Shown: one piece after another, positions 6,104 through 13,983 of the stretch
How positions within the stretch are numbered: the first letter of the stretch is position 1
How the letters are laid out: each line of letters starts with the position of its first letter
Assembly: GCA_964011675.1 (NCBI GenBank)
Contig: CAXGPR010000080.1
Location: 1 to 14,743 of the forward strand
Reading direction: 5' to 3'
From: GCA-2693325 sp964011675
GTDB taxonomy: Bacteria > Latescibacterota > UBA2968 > UBA8231
DNA length: 14,743 nt
The notes under the pieces: generated by a model
Told to the model about the DNA's origin: nothing
What the model saw: only the letters and a program-made list of their open reading frames with translations
Database searches by the model: none
Made by a program: the position numbers and the translations under genes

Positions 6104-9100
6104 ATGAACAGACGTCAGCCCAGTCGTTTAAGCCCACTGCAAAAGCGCTGTGTGTATGTTATTGTGGCACTGGGTATCTTCATGATAGCCGACACCTTGT
6201 ACCTTTTGGTCAACCGATTGGCCGAGTGGCAAGGCATTGAATATTTCGCGATCACAGAAGTATCTTTACCTACTTTTTATCAAGGTATGGTGTTATCCCA
6301 TACGGGCGTAGGTTTATTGCTGGTAGCACTTTGCATAGTTTTTGTCATATGGCACTTACCCGCTGTATGGAGAAAAAGCCGCAAAAGAGCCATATACACA
6401 GGTGTTGTCACGTTAGCGCTGGGTCTCGTCTTAGCTGTTACGGGCCTTTTCATTCTGAGTGCCGCCAGTAATCGGGGCAATTCTATTGCTTACTGGAGCC
6501 ACGTCGTAGCTGCGGTTCTTGTGCCCGGTTTTTATCTTTACCATCGTCGGTTCTCACTGTGGAAACCCTCATTGCGCAGTTACCGCGTCGTGCCGACCGC
6601 TACATTGGCTATACTGCTTGTGGCTGTAGTCATGCACGGGTTCTCATATGACAGCGAACAATACACCGAAACAGCATTGAAAGCGTTTGCAGAGGGGAAA
6701 GATACCGGTCCTGGCTCTAAGCTACGTGATGTAAAGGACTACGCTAAGAGCGACTTCGTGCCTGCTAACTTTGTGCCTGCAGAAAGCCCATTTTTCCCTG
6801 CAGCTACGACTACTACAACCGGAGACTTTCTCCCCTCTCGCATCATAACTCGCGGCGACTTATCACGTCAAGAGGCATTAGAAAAGGATATTGATAAATA
6901 CGGCTTCGTGGTTGAGGAGCCCATAGGCGTGGAAACGTGTGAACGTTGTCACGCAGCAACTACAGCGCAGTGGGCGACTTCGGCCCATCGCTTTTCCTCG
7001 TTTAACAATCCGTTTTATGAGGCGACCATAAATGACATGCGTAAAAATGCGACGACAAGCAATCCAGAGGTAGCAGCTCACATTGCTCATTACGAAGACC
7101 TTGGCGGCAAAGAGGGTAAAATTAAGTCAAAGTGGTGTTCGGGGTGCCACGATCCTGCATTGATGCTTGCTGGTAAAATGACTGAAGACATTGACCGAGA
7201 TTCTCCTCAAGCTCAAGCTGGATTAACCTGTTTAGCCTGTCATGCAATGGATCAGATACATGGTCGGACAGGCAACGGTAATTATAACATTGCTGATGAA
7301 CAAGAAGATCCCTATGTCTTCGCTGATGCCAAAGAGGGTTTAGGGCGTTTCGTTCACGACACAGCTCTTAAAGCGCGGCCAATCGTACACAAGAGACAGA
7401 TGCTGAAGCCGTTCTTTCGCACGTCAGACTATTGCTCGACTTGCCACAAAGTTAGCCTCGATTCTCGCGTCAACGACTATAAATGGCTACGTGGGCAAAA
7501 CGAATTTGACAATTGGGAAGACAGTGGTGTATCGCTTAATGCTTCCCGCACATTTTATCTGCCTGGTGCTAAACGCTCTTGTCAGGATTGTCACATGCCA
7601 TTAGAGATGGCAGTTGAGGGCGACGTGTCGGCACGTAACGGGTTTGTCAAGTCACATCGCTTTCTAGCTGTGAACACGGCGTTACCCTTTATTCGTGGTG
7701 ATACCGAAACTATTGAGCGCATCGAAAAGTTTTTACAAGATGAGAAGTTACGTGTCGACGTTTTTGCTATGCGTCAAGGCGAAAGTGAGCGTACTTATGC
7801 TCTCGATATCAGCCGTCCTGTCTTACAACGCGATGTTGATTACGAATTTGATGTCGTGGTGCGTAACAAGGGCGTTGGTCACACGTTTCCCGGAGGCACC
7901 AACGATTCAAATGAGGGGTGGCTAGAGTTTACCTTGCTTGATGAAGATGGACAGGTCATGTCTATTAATGGCGCTGTCAGAGAGGATGGTCACGTCGATC
8001 CGGCTGCGCATTTCTATAAAGCGCTTATGGTAGACAAAAATGGTGAGGCGGTGCATCGGCGGAATGCGCAAGACATCGTCACAGCTGTATATGTACGTGT
8101 AATTGGACCGGGAACGGCTGATGTAGCTCATTATGGGGTGCGTATCCCGGACGAATATGATGGGAAGAAGGTCACGGTTCGCGCACGTTTGCTGTGGCGT
8201 AAATTTGACCGACATTACACAGAGTTTTCTTTTTACACTAACAGAAAAGGTTTTAAGGCCTTTGATGACGTGCCTGATTTGCCTGTGACAGAAATTGCTC
8301 GTAGTGAAGTAGAGCTGTCTGTGGAAGAGCAAATTTTTGATGTACGTAAACCAAGTGCGAGTGATTGGATACGCTTCAATGACTATGGAATTGGCCTTTT
8401 GTTACAGGATGACACGCAGGGTGCTGCCAGCGCCTTTGGCCGTGTCGCTGAATTAGTACCCGAGCGTTTGGACGGCCAGCGTAACCTCGCGCGTACAGCG
8501 TTGCGCGATGGTAATTTGGAACAAGCATATGAGCATTTGGAAGCTTGTGAAGAGATTAAAAAAGGAGACGCGCAGACTGCATGGGTGTGGGGTGTTGTTC
8601 TACAGCAAGATGGCCGCTATGAGAATGCCGCGCAAGCATATAGGCGTGTCTTGCAAGATTTTCCGGGAGATAGGGCAGCTTGGCGTAATCTAGGACGCGT
8701 GCTTTATCTAGATGGTGCATATGAAGAGGCGCTCTCGGCTCTTTCTCAGGTTTTGGAGATTGATCAGGAAGACCGTGTAGCTCACTATCACCGGATGCTT
8801 GCCTTACGTGCGCTGGGTAGGATGGAGGAAGCTGCTGTCGCTGAAGAAGCATATCAATACTATCAGGTCGACGAATCTGCTCAAGAGGTGACGCGTCAGT
8901 ATCGTTTAGAAAACGAACATGACAATAGAGAGGCTCTTCGAATTCATATTCATCCATTGGATGGCTACCGTTCAGATGAAGACCACGATCATAAACATGA
9001 CCACAAAGAAATGCTGCGTACCCATGCTTATCCACAAGAGCATGAAAGAGGTAAAAAGAAAAATTTACCTACTCACGGCCTTCTAATCGAAAAATCGGTA

Positions 9101-9115
9101 GAGGGAGACGCGTAA
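6104..9115 (+). CDS. Membrane-anchored pentaheme c-type cytochrome with TPR repeats and His-rich tail
   Basis: A 1003-residue protein. Five TM helices (about 15-36, 57-85, 96-120, 128-147, 163-180), with basic loops at both ends of TM2-3 and TM4-5, place the N-terminus inside and the rest in the periplasm. TM2 and TM4 carry H66, H84, H133 and H147, a possible diheme-b arrangement. Five CxxCH sites follow: C279, C345, C376, C444, C493, with further histidines such as H295 (SAHRF), H326, H386, H429 and H518 as possible distal ligands, as in cytochrome c554-like proteins. A beta-type region holds GVGHTFPGGTND (590-601), a motif common after multiheme domains. About five TPRs cover 757-920. Nine histidines lie between 948 and 991. 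Likely role: quinol-linked electron transfer into the periplasm; partner unknown. No good ribosome-binding site precedes the ATG. The lipoprotein gene follows after 4 bases. Confidence 0.87.
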   Translation: MNRRQPSRLSPLQKRCVYVIVALGIFMIADTLYLLVNRLAEWQGIEYFAITEVSLPTFYQGMVLSHTGVGLLLVALCIVFVIWHLPAVWRKSRKRAIYTGVVTLALGLVLAVTGLFILSAASNRGNSIAYWSHVVAAVLVPGFYLYHRRFSLWKPSLRSYRVVPTATLAILLVAVVMHGFSYDSEQYTETALKAFAEGKDTGPGSKLRDVKDYAKSDFVPANFVPAESPFFPAATTTTTGDFLPSRIITRGDLSRQEALEKDIDKYGFVVEEPIGVETCERCHAATTAQWATSAHRFSSFNNPFYEATINDMRKNATTSNPEVAAHIAHYEDLGGKEGKIKSKWCSGCHDPALMLAGKMTEDIDRDSPQAQAGLTCLACHAMDQIHGRTGNGNYNIADEQEDPYVFADAKEGLGRFVHDTALKARPIVHKRQMLKPFFRTSDYCSTCHKVSLDSRVNDYKWLRGQNEFDNWEDSGVSLNASRTFYLPGAKRSCQDCHMPLEMAVEGDVSARNGFVKSHRFLAVNTALPFIRGDTETIERIEKFLQDEKLRVDVFAMRQGESERTYALDISRPVLQRDVDYEFDVVVRNKGVGHTFPGGTNDSNEGWLEFTLLDEDGQVMSINGAVREDGHVDPAAHFYKALMVDKNGEAVHRRNAQDIVTAVYVRVIGPGTADVAHYGVRIPDEYDGKKVTVRARLLWRKFDRHYTEFSFYTNRKGFKAFDDVPDLPVTEIARSEVELSVEEQIFDVRKPSASDWIRFNDYGIGLLLQDDTQGAASAFGRVAELVPERLDGQRNLARTALRDGNLEQAYEHLEACEEIKKGDAQTAWVWGVVLQQDGRYENAAQAYRRVLQDFPGDRAAWRNLGRVLYLDGAYEEALSALSQVLEIDQEDRVAHYHRMLALRALGRMEEAAVAEEAYQYYQVDESAQEVTRQYRLENEHDNREALRIHIHPLDGYRSDEDHDHKHDHKEMLRTHAYPQEHERGKKKNLPTHGLLIEKSVEGDA

Positions 9116-9119
9116 GAAA

Positions 9120-10901
9120 ATGTCTGTGCGAGGTATTACTTTTCGTGTGCTTTGCGTCGTGGTTTTATTTAGTGCTTGCGCTGAAGAAACTGAGGAAAGT
9201 GAAGTACCTGATACAACATACGCGCAACCTGAAGAGGCCAGTTATGCCAGTGGACGCAGTTCAGTAGAAGCACCTCAGCTAAGTTTTACCGATATAACAG
9301 ATCAAAGCGGAATCGACTTTTTACACGAAAATGGAGCTGTTGGAGATAAATGGATGCCCGAAACAATGGGCAGCGGATGCGCTTTATTTGATTACGATGA
9401 AGATGGTGACTTAGATGTGCTCCTAGTCAACGGGCAAAGCTGGAATGGAAAGGGTAATACACGAACTCGTCTTTACGAAAATGGGGGCAAGGCAGATTTT
9501 ACGGACGTGACGGAACGCGCTGGTTTGGATATAAACGTGTATGGCATGGGCGCTAACGTTGCCGATTACGATGCAGATGGTGACCTCGATATTTTTGTGA
9601 CGGCACTGGGACCTAACGTGCTGTTACGTAATGATGCTGGACGTTTTGTCGATGTAGCGAAGCAAGCTGGAGTTTTAGGTGAGCGTTGGTTGGATGATCA
9701 GGGTCGATCCAATGATGAGTGGTCTACAAGTGCGTTGTGGTTTGACGTTGATGGGGATGGCTGGCTGGATTTGTTGGTCACGAATTACATTCGCTGGTCG
9801 ATTGAAACAGATATCTATACGTCGCTTGACGGCAATAATAAATCCTACGCTACGCCGCAGCAATATCCGGGTTCTACGCCACGTCTATATCGCAATCAAG
9901 GTGATGGAACTTTCGTTGAAATTACGAAGGAAGCGGGTCTACTGTTGCCCGATGGCAAATCAATGGGCGTGGCAATGACAGATTTCGAGGGTAATGGGCT
10001 AATTGATTTGGTTGTTACGAACGATACACAGCCGAATTTTCTTTTGCAAAATTTAGGCGATGGGCGCTTTGCTGAGCGCGGTTTGATGGCAGGGATAGGC
10101 TACGACGATACGGGTCGTGCACGCGCTGGCATGGGAGTCGATATTACTTCTGTCGAAAACGATGGTGTGCAAAGCATTGCCATTGGCAACTTTAGCCGCG
10201 AGGCTTTGTCGCTGTACCGACAGACTGGAGAGGTATTTGTCGATGCGGCAGGGAAAGCCAAGCTTGTGCAGTCAACATTGCCTACCTTAACGTTTGGCTT
10301 GCGCTTTCTTGACGTGGATTTTGATGGCTACCAAGATCTAATTTTGGCCAATGGTCACATAGAACCGGAAATCAATTCAGTACAAAAAGAGATTACCTAT
10401 CAGCAGACATCGCAGCTTTTTTGGAACAGTGGTTCAGGGCGCATGGTCGATATATCAGAAGATTCGGGTCCGTTTTTTCTTGAAGAAATCGTAGCGCGAG
10501 GGTTGTCCGCTGGAGACGTAGATGGTGATGGAGATCTCGATGTACTAATGACTACTAATGGTGGGCGTGCGTATTTGCTGCGTAATGATGGTCCTACCGG
10601 AAAAGCCATAGCGATCAAGTTACGTGGTGAGGGTGGAAACAAGCGTGCTATCGGTGCGCTCGTCTCTGTTACTAGTGGAGAGCGAACGCAGACTCAAATG
10701 GTTCGCACTGGGTCTTCGTATTTGAGTCACAGTCCTCTTGAATTAACTTTTGGCGTTGGCCAAGCTGAACAAGTTGAGCGGGTAGAGATTCGCTGGCCAG
10801 ATGGGACGCAGGAATCAATTGAAGACGTAACTACTGGCCAGCGTTACCAAATTACACAGGGAGAAGGGGTTGTTCACACGATAGCTTTTAGCAACCTGTG
10901 A
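9120..10901 (+). CDS. FG-GAP/VCBS-repeat lipoprotein with C-terminal ASPIC/UnbV domain (CRTAC1 family)
   Basis: A 593-residue exported protein. The N-terminus is a lipoprotein-like signal with cleavage expected before C20 (LFSAC; F at -3 is unusual), followed by an acidic linker to about residue 50. Calcium-binding FG-GAP loops of the DxDxDGxxD type lie at 91-99, 149-157, 209-217, 289-297 (degenerate, DFEGNGLID), 398-406 and 467-474, indicating a beta-propeller. Residues about 508-580 fit the ASPIC/UnbV domain (RTGSSYLSHSPLELTFG, then VEIRWPDG). It starts 4 bases after the cytochrome stop and is surely co-transcribed. The family's biochemical role is not well established; propellers of this kind bind proteins or glycans. 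Constant pairing with TPR/cytochrome proteins suggests it forms a surface or periplasmic complex with its neighbour. GC is lower than in the 2692-5088 genes. Confidence 0.9.
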   Translation: MSVRGITFRVLCVVVLFSACAEETEESEVPDTTYAQPEEASYASGRSSVEAPQLSFTDITDQSGIDFLHENGAVGDKWMPETMGSGCALFDYDEDGDLDVLLVNGQSWNGKGNTRTRLYENGGKADFTDVTERAGLDINVYGMGANVADYDADGDLDIFVTALGPNVLLRNDAGRFVDVAKQAGVLGERWLDDQGRSNDEWSTSALWFDVDGDGWLDLLVTNYIRWSIETDIYTSLDGNNKSYATPQQYPGSTPRLYRNQGDGTFVEITKEAGLLLPDGKSMGVAMTDFEGNGLIDLVVTNDTQPNFLLQNLGDGRFAERGLMAGIGYDDTGRARAGMGVDITSVENDGVQSIAIGNFSREALSLYRQTGEVFVDAAGKAKLVQSTLPTLTFGLRFLDVDFDGYQDLILANGHIEPEINSVQKEITYQQTSQLFWNSGSGRMVDISEDSGPFFLEEIVARGLSAGDVDGDGDLDVLMTTNGGRAYLLRNDGPTGKAIAIKLRGEGGNKRAIGALVSVTSGERTQTQMVRTGSSYLSHSPLELTFGVGQAEQVERVEIRWPDGTQESIEDVTTGQRYQITQGEGVVHTIAFSNL

Positions 10902-10910
10902 GGTAGCATC

Positions 10911-10960
10911 AAAAAAATGCAAAGGGGGCGGACTTAGTAGAAAAGTCCGCCCCCTTTTTT
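10911..10960. terminator. Strong bidirectional Rho-independent terminator
   Basis: A perfect 15-base-pair stem, AAAGGGGGCGGACTT (10921-10935) with its complement at 10943-10957, encloses the 7-base loop AGTAGAA. Six Ts (10955-10960) follow on the plus strand. Seven As (10911-10917) precede it, giving a U-run for minus-strand transcripts after a short gap. It sits between two convergent units, the cytochrome/lipoprotein operon and the symporter operon, and can stop both. Confidence 0.95.
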
Positions 10961-11034
10961 GTAAATAAGACGGTGTTTATGCTGTTAAGCCCCGAAATAC
11001 CATACCCTAGCAGCGGTCGCGCCCGAGTTGAATA

Positions 11035-11214
11035 TTATGTCTCGTTGGAATCGGGCGCCGACTCGTTTGCACCGCGTCCGGCGGCCATATTCCGCAGCAT
11101 CTGAGCCACGTCGCCAAAGCCTTTGATGCCCACGGCGATGACCACGGCGTAAAATGCAATACTCGAGGCGACAAATACCAACTTCCAAACTACTTTCCAA
11201 GTTTCGACGTCCAT
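11035..11214 (-). CDS. Small one-TM protein, probable symporter accessory subunit
   Basis: A 59-residue protein beginning MDVETWKVVWKL. Residues about 11-31 form one hydrophobic helix; the tail is polar and ends ESAPDSNET. A longer in-frame reading upstream to 11307 overlaps the symporter gene and is rejected: the ATG at 11214 has GGAG inside the last codons of the symporter gene and lies 4 bases after its stop, the usual spacing for translational coupling. I do not recognise a named family. Small single-span proteins encoded beside SSS or related symporters are known as accessory subunits in several transporter groups, and that is the likely role here. The unit ends toward the shared terminator at 10911-10960. 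Confidence 0.7.
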   Translation of the reverse strand: MDVETWKVVWKLVFVASSIAFYAVVIAVGIKGFGDVAQMLRNMAAGRGANESAPDSNET

Positions 11215-11218
11215 GCGA

Positions 11219-12766
11219 TTACTCCATATCACCAAAATCGAGGGGGCGTGGTGGATGCGATTTCTGAGTGAGCGAGGCGACGATAAACATTGCCAGCCCA
11301 CCCACAATTAGGCTGGTTAATCCGACGAGATTGCTGTTTTCGACCAAGGGTAGTAAAAAATCTGGCACCAGTTCCTGGTTCTCGGTCATGATGAGAAAGT
11401 TAATTGGTACGAGGGCGCCGAGAATCAGCGCGCAGTAGGCACCTGGCGTATTGGCTTTCTTCCAGTAGAGTCCTAAGGCAATGGTACCCACGCATCCGGA
11501 GAAGTAGATGCTACCGGTAACATACATAAATCGGAAAGCCGTTTCTGGTAGCTGGTAAAGTGCACCGAAAATAGCGAGAAAGGTAGCGAGTATAACGACG
11601 ATGGCGCGCACCCAGTAGATCTCCCTTTCACTAGAAAGCCCGCCCCATGTGCCGTCTTCTGCTCGTTCGCCGCCTGATTTAGCGAGCATGGCTTTAATCG
11701 GTGAGACTACATCGCGGACGATAACGCCGCTCCAAGCTAGCAGGTAGCTGTCGTGCGTCGACATAAAGGCGGCGAACATTCCCGCCATCATCAGGCCGGC
11801 GATGCCAACGGGCAGGATCTCACCGAGCATTTGCGGCATCGCGTAGTGGGGATGGAGGTCGGGGTTAGAGGTCGCGAAATACGTCATTGCCGCGATGCCC
11901 CAGAACATCGGGACCATCGCTCGCCCCATCACGGTGGCAGAGGATATCCAGAACACACGCCGAGCGACTTTGGGGCTTTCGGCACTCAGGGGTCGCATCA
12001 TCTCTGGTTGCCAGACCACGCCGACTAAGCCGACGCAGAACAGAAACAGTATCATTGATATACCGTAGCCAGGATTGGCAATGGGATCAAAGCCTATATC
12101 GCCGTGGTGCGTCTGCACTGCCTGGACCATGTTGTCCCAGCCCAACTGTGGGTGGTTCAGTATTATGTATGTACCGAATAAAAATCCGGCAGCTAGTAGC
12201 ACGAATTGGGCAAAGTCAGTTAGCACGACAGATACCATACCGCCCATTAGTGTGTAGAATACGACGATCACCAACATCGCCACCATAACGTAGTTAACGT
12301 ATTCTTTATCAAGGCCGGTGAAACCGACGACAAATTTGCTGCCAAGAATGGGGAATAGTCCCATATTGAGGGTGCCGGCTAAGGTAAGGATTACACCCCC
12401 CAAAAGTCGCACGCCTCGCGTGTATTTAAGCTCGTAGAACTCCGGCACGGTCATCACCTGCAGGTGGCGCAGGCGGCTGACTATAAAGCCGGTGCGGCCT
12501 ATAATGAGCGAGGTGATTAAAGCCATTATGCCGAAGATAAACGGTACAAAGCCGTACTTGAAGCCTTCTTCGGCCATATACATTACGGTGACCAAGCCGA
12601 GGCCTGTCGAAACCATAGTGGCGACGGCCATATGAGTCTTGAGTCCACGGCCAGCGACGAGAAAGTCGGAGATGCCTTTAATCGCACCACGGGCCAAAGT
12701 TCCGGCGACAATTGTGCCGCCAACGTAGACAATCAAAATAGCGTAATCAATCCAGCTCAGGTGCAT
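11219..12766 (-). CDS. Sodium:solute symporter (SSS family)
   Basis: A 515-residue inner-membrane protein with about 13 hydrophobic segments, normal for the SSS family (LeuT fold). Family members couple Na+ influx to uptake of sugars, organic acids, proline, pantothenate or similar. The family signature is seen at 171-187 (YTLMGGMVSV, then TDFAQ), and the Na2-site region at 332-343 reads AAFMSTHDSYLL (S336, T337). A soluble loop of about 25 residues with acidic and basic residues lies near 362-387. The start ATG has AAAGGAGG (12778-12771) four bases upstream, a near-ideal ribosome-binding site. The substrate cannot be read from sequence; neighbouring sugar-acid genes make an organic or sugar acid possible. 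A 59-residue membrane peptide gene follows. Confidence 0.95.
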   Translation of the reverse strand: MHLSWIDYAILIVYVGGTIVAGTLARGAIKGISDFLVAGRGLKTHMAVATMVSTGLGLVTVMYMAEEGFKYGFVPFIFGIMALITSLIIGRTGFIVSRLRHLQVMTVPEFYELKYTRGVRLLGGVILTLAGTLNMGLFPILGSKFVVGFTGLDKEYVNYVMVAMLVIVVFYTLMGGMVSVVLTDFAQFVLLAAGFLFGTYIILNHPQLGWDNMVQAVQTHHGDIGFDPIANPGYGISMILFLFCVGLVGVVWQPEMMRPLSAESPKVARRVFWISSATVMGRAMVPMFWGIAAMTYFATSNPDLHPHYAMPQMLGEILPVGIAGLMMAGMFAAFMSTHDSYLLAWSGVIVRDVVSPIKAMLAKSGGERAEDGTWGGLSSEREIYWVRAIVVILATFLAIFGALYQLPETAFRFMYVTGSIYFSGCVGTIALGLYWKKANTPGAYCALILGALVPINFLIMTENQELVPDFLLPLVENSNLVGLTSLIVGGLAMFIVASLTQKSHPPRPLDFGDME

Positions 12767-12794
12767 AGAGCCTCCTTTGTTACGAGACGGGGCT

Positions 12795-12823
12795 AATATA
12801 AGATGTCTATGCTAATGTGTCAT
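12795..12823 (-). promoter_or_regulatory. Candidate sigma70-type promoter for the symporter operon
   Basis: On the minus strand ATGACA (12823-12818) and TATATT (12800-12795) are separated by exactly 17 bases, each five of six to consensus. The start site would be near 12788, leaving a leader of about 20 bases that contains the AAAGGAGG site. This is the best promoter-like match seen in the window. On the other strand the region must also hold the promoter of the oxygenase gene; TATAAA at 12906-12911 is a possible -10, without a good -35. Confidence 0.5.
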
Positions 12824-12935
12824 ATTTATTCTATCACGTATATAGAGAGATGTAGTTTGGTAGCATATGCATACACACATTATATTGTTTCCTTGTTTGG
12901 TGAGTTATAAAAGGCAAAATAGCGGAGCTGAAAGC

Positions 12936-13901
12936 ATGAAAGCATTGTCTAGCGAACAAATAAACTTTTTTCAGTCTGAAGGTTATTTGATGGTGCCAGA
13001 CGTATTTGATCGCGACGATTTAACGCCATTGCGTGACGAACTGACGGGCGTAATCGATGCGAAAGCTCAGCAGCTAGTCCGTGAGGGTAAGCTGAGTCGA
13101 CTCTACGACGAAGAGTCTTTTGAGTCCCGCTTGACGCGCGTTTGGAACGAGTGTCCGGAGATCATGCAGCCGCTGACGGGCAAGGGCGGCGGTGGTTACA
13201 GCGGCGCCGAGCTTTTTCACGTAATCACGCATCGCAAACTATTGGCCTATATCGAGGGTTTTGTCGGACCGGAGATCGTAGGATCTTCCGTATACCGAAT
13301 TCGGCCTAAAGTGCCTTTTATGGACAGTGGTGTGGTGCCTTGGCATCAGGATTCAGGCTACTTTGAGCAGCATTGTGATCGCGATTTGATTGTGACTGTG
13401 TGGATGCCGCTAGTGGATGCGACGCCTGAAAACGGGTGCCTGCAGGTCCTGCCGTGTGCGCACAAGAGAGGTGTGTACCGCCACTGGACTAACGGTCCCA
13501 ACGGTTATCTGGCTATTGCTGATGAAGATTTGCCGCCGACGGGGCAGCCGGTGACGGTGCCTGTGCCGCTTGGAGGTGTATTGTTTATGGGCAATTGCAC
13601 GCCGCACTGTTCGACTCCGAATACGAGTGACGTCGTGCGCTGGAGCCTTGACCTGCGCTATCAGAACGCCGGCGTGCCTAACAACGTGGGCGAGATGCCG
13701 GAGGATTTTACGCGGGAAAGGCCTACGCACGAGATCGCTTGCTATCCTCCGGAAGCCGACTTTGTCGTGCAGAGCCCAAGCGCACCGGAGCGCACGGTGC
13801 GTGATCCGGCGCTCTTTGACCAGATACGCCAACGCTACGAGCACACGCGTCCGCAGGGGCCACAGCGCGGCTGGGGTGACTACGCTGAGCGCAGTGCGTA
13901 A
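12936..13901 (+). CDS. Phytanoyl-CoA dioxygenase (PhyH) family Fe(II)/2-oxoglutarate oxygenase
   Basis: A 321-residue cytoplasmic enzyme of the PhyH family (PF05721). These enzymes hydroxylate small or lipid-like substrates using O2 and 2-oxoglutarate. The iron triad is visible: H137 and D139 in PWHQDSGYF and H224 in NCTPHCS. R235 (VRWSLDLRY) is placed to bind 2-oxoglutarate, eleven residues after H224. A typical WMPLVDATPENGCLQVLP core lies at 156-173. ATG 12936 is chosen because MKALSSEQINFFQSEGYLMVP matches the family N-terminus and GGAG precedes it by 8 bases; an upstream ATG at 12867 would add 23 residues unlike the family. It is a single gene, divergent from the symporter, and closed by a hairpin at 13924-13963. 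Bacterial members act on very varied substrates, so none is assigned. Confidence 0.93.
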   Translation: MKALSSEQINFFQSEGYLMVPDVFDRDDLTPLRDELTGVIDAKAQQLVREGKLSRLYDEESFESRLTRVWNECPEIMQPLTGKGGGGYSGAELFHVITHRKLLAYIEGFVGPEIVGSSVYRIRPKVPFMDSGVVPWHQDSGYFEQHCDRDLIVTVWMPLVDATPENGCLQVLPCAHKRGVYRHWTNGPNGYLAIADEDLPPTGQPVTVPVPLGGVLFMGNCTPHCSTPNTSDVVRWSLDLRYQNAGVPNNVGEMPEDFTRERPTHEIACYPPEADFVVQSPSAPERTVRDPALFDQIRQRYEHTRPQGPQRGWGDYAERSA

Positions 13902-13923
13902 GGTGTGAGGTGTGTATAAATAG

Positions 13924-13963
13924 GAGAGGCCCCTGCTGACGATAGGATCAGCGGGGGCCTCTC
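13924..13963. terminator. Long GC-rich hairpin between convergent genes, terminator-like but without U-run
   Basis: GAGAGGCCCCTGCTGA (13924-13939) pairs with TCAGCGGGGGCCTCTC (13948-13963) over 16 base pairs with one G-U wobble and an 8-base loop. It lies between the ends of the oxygenase gene (13901) and the SIMPL lipoprotein gene (13984), so it can serve both strands. No T-run follows on either side, so it may act as a weak or factor-assisted terminator or as an RNA 3'-end stabiliser. Confidence 0.75.
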
Positions 13964-13983
13964 TGCGTGTAATGAGAAGACGT

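Noticed and set aside
8556..9035. 159-residue minus-strand ORF opposite the TPR region
   Set aside because: The plus strand encodes clear TPRs here; the opposite frame shows no family features.
12867..12935. Upstream ATG extending the oxygenase by 23 residues
   Set aside because: The extra residues do not look like the family, and GGAG is correctly placed only for ATG 12936.
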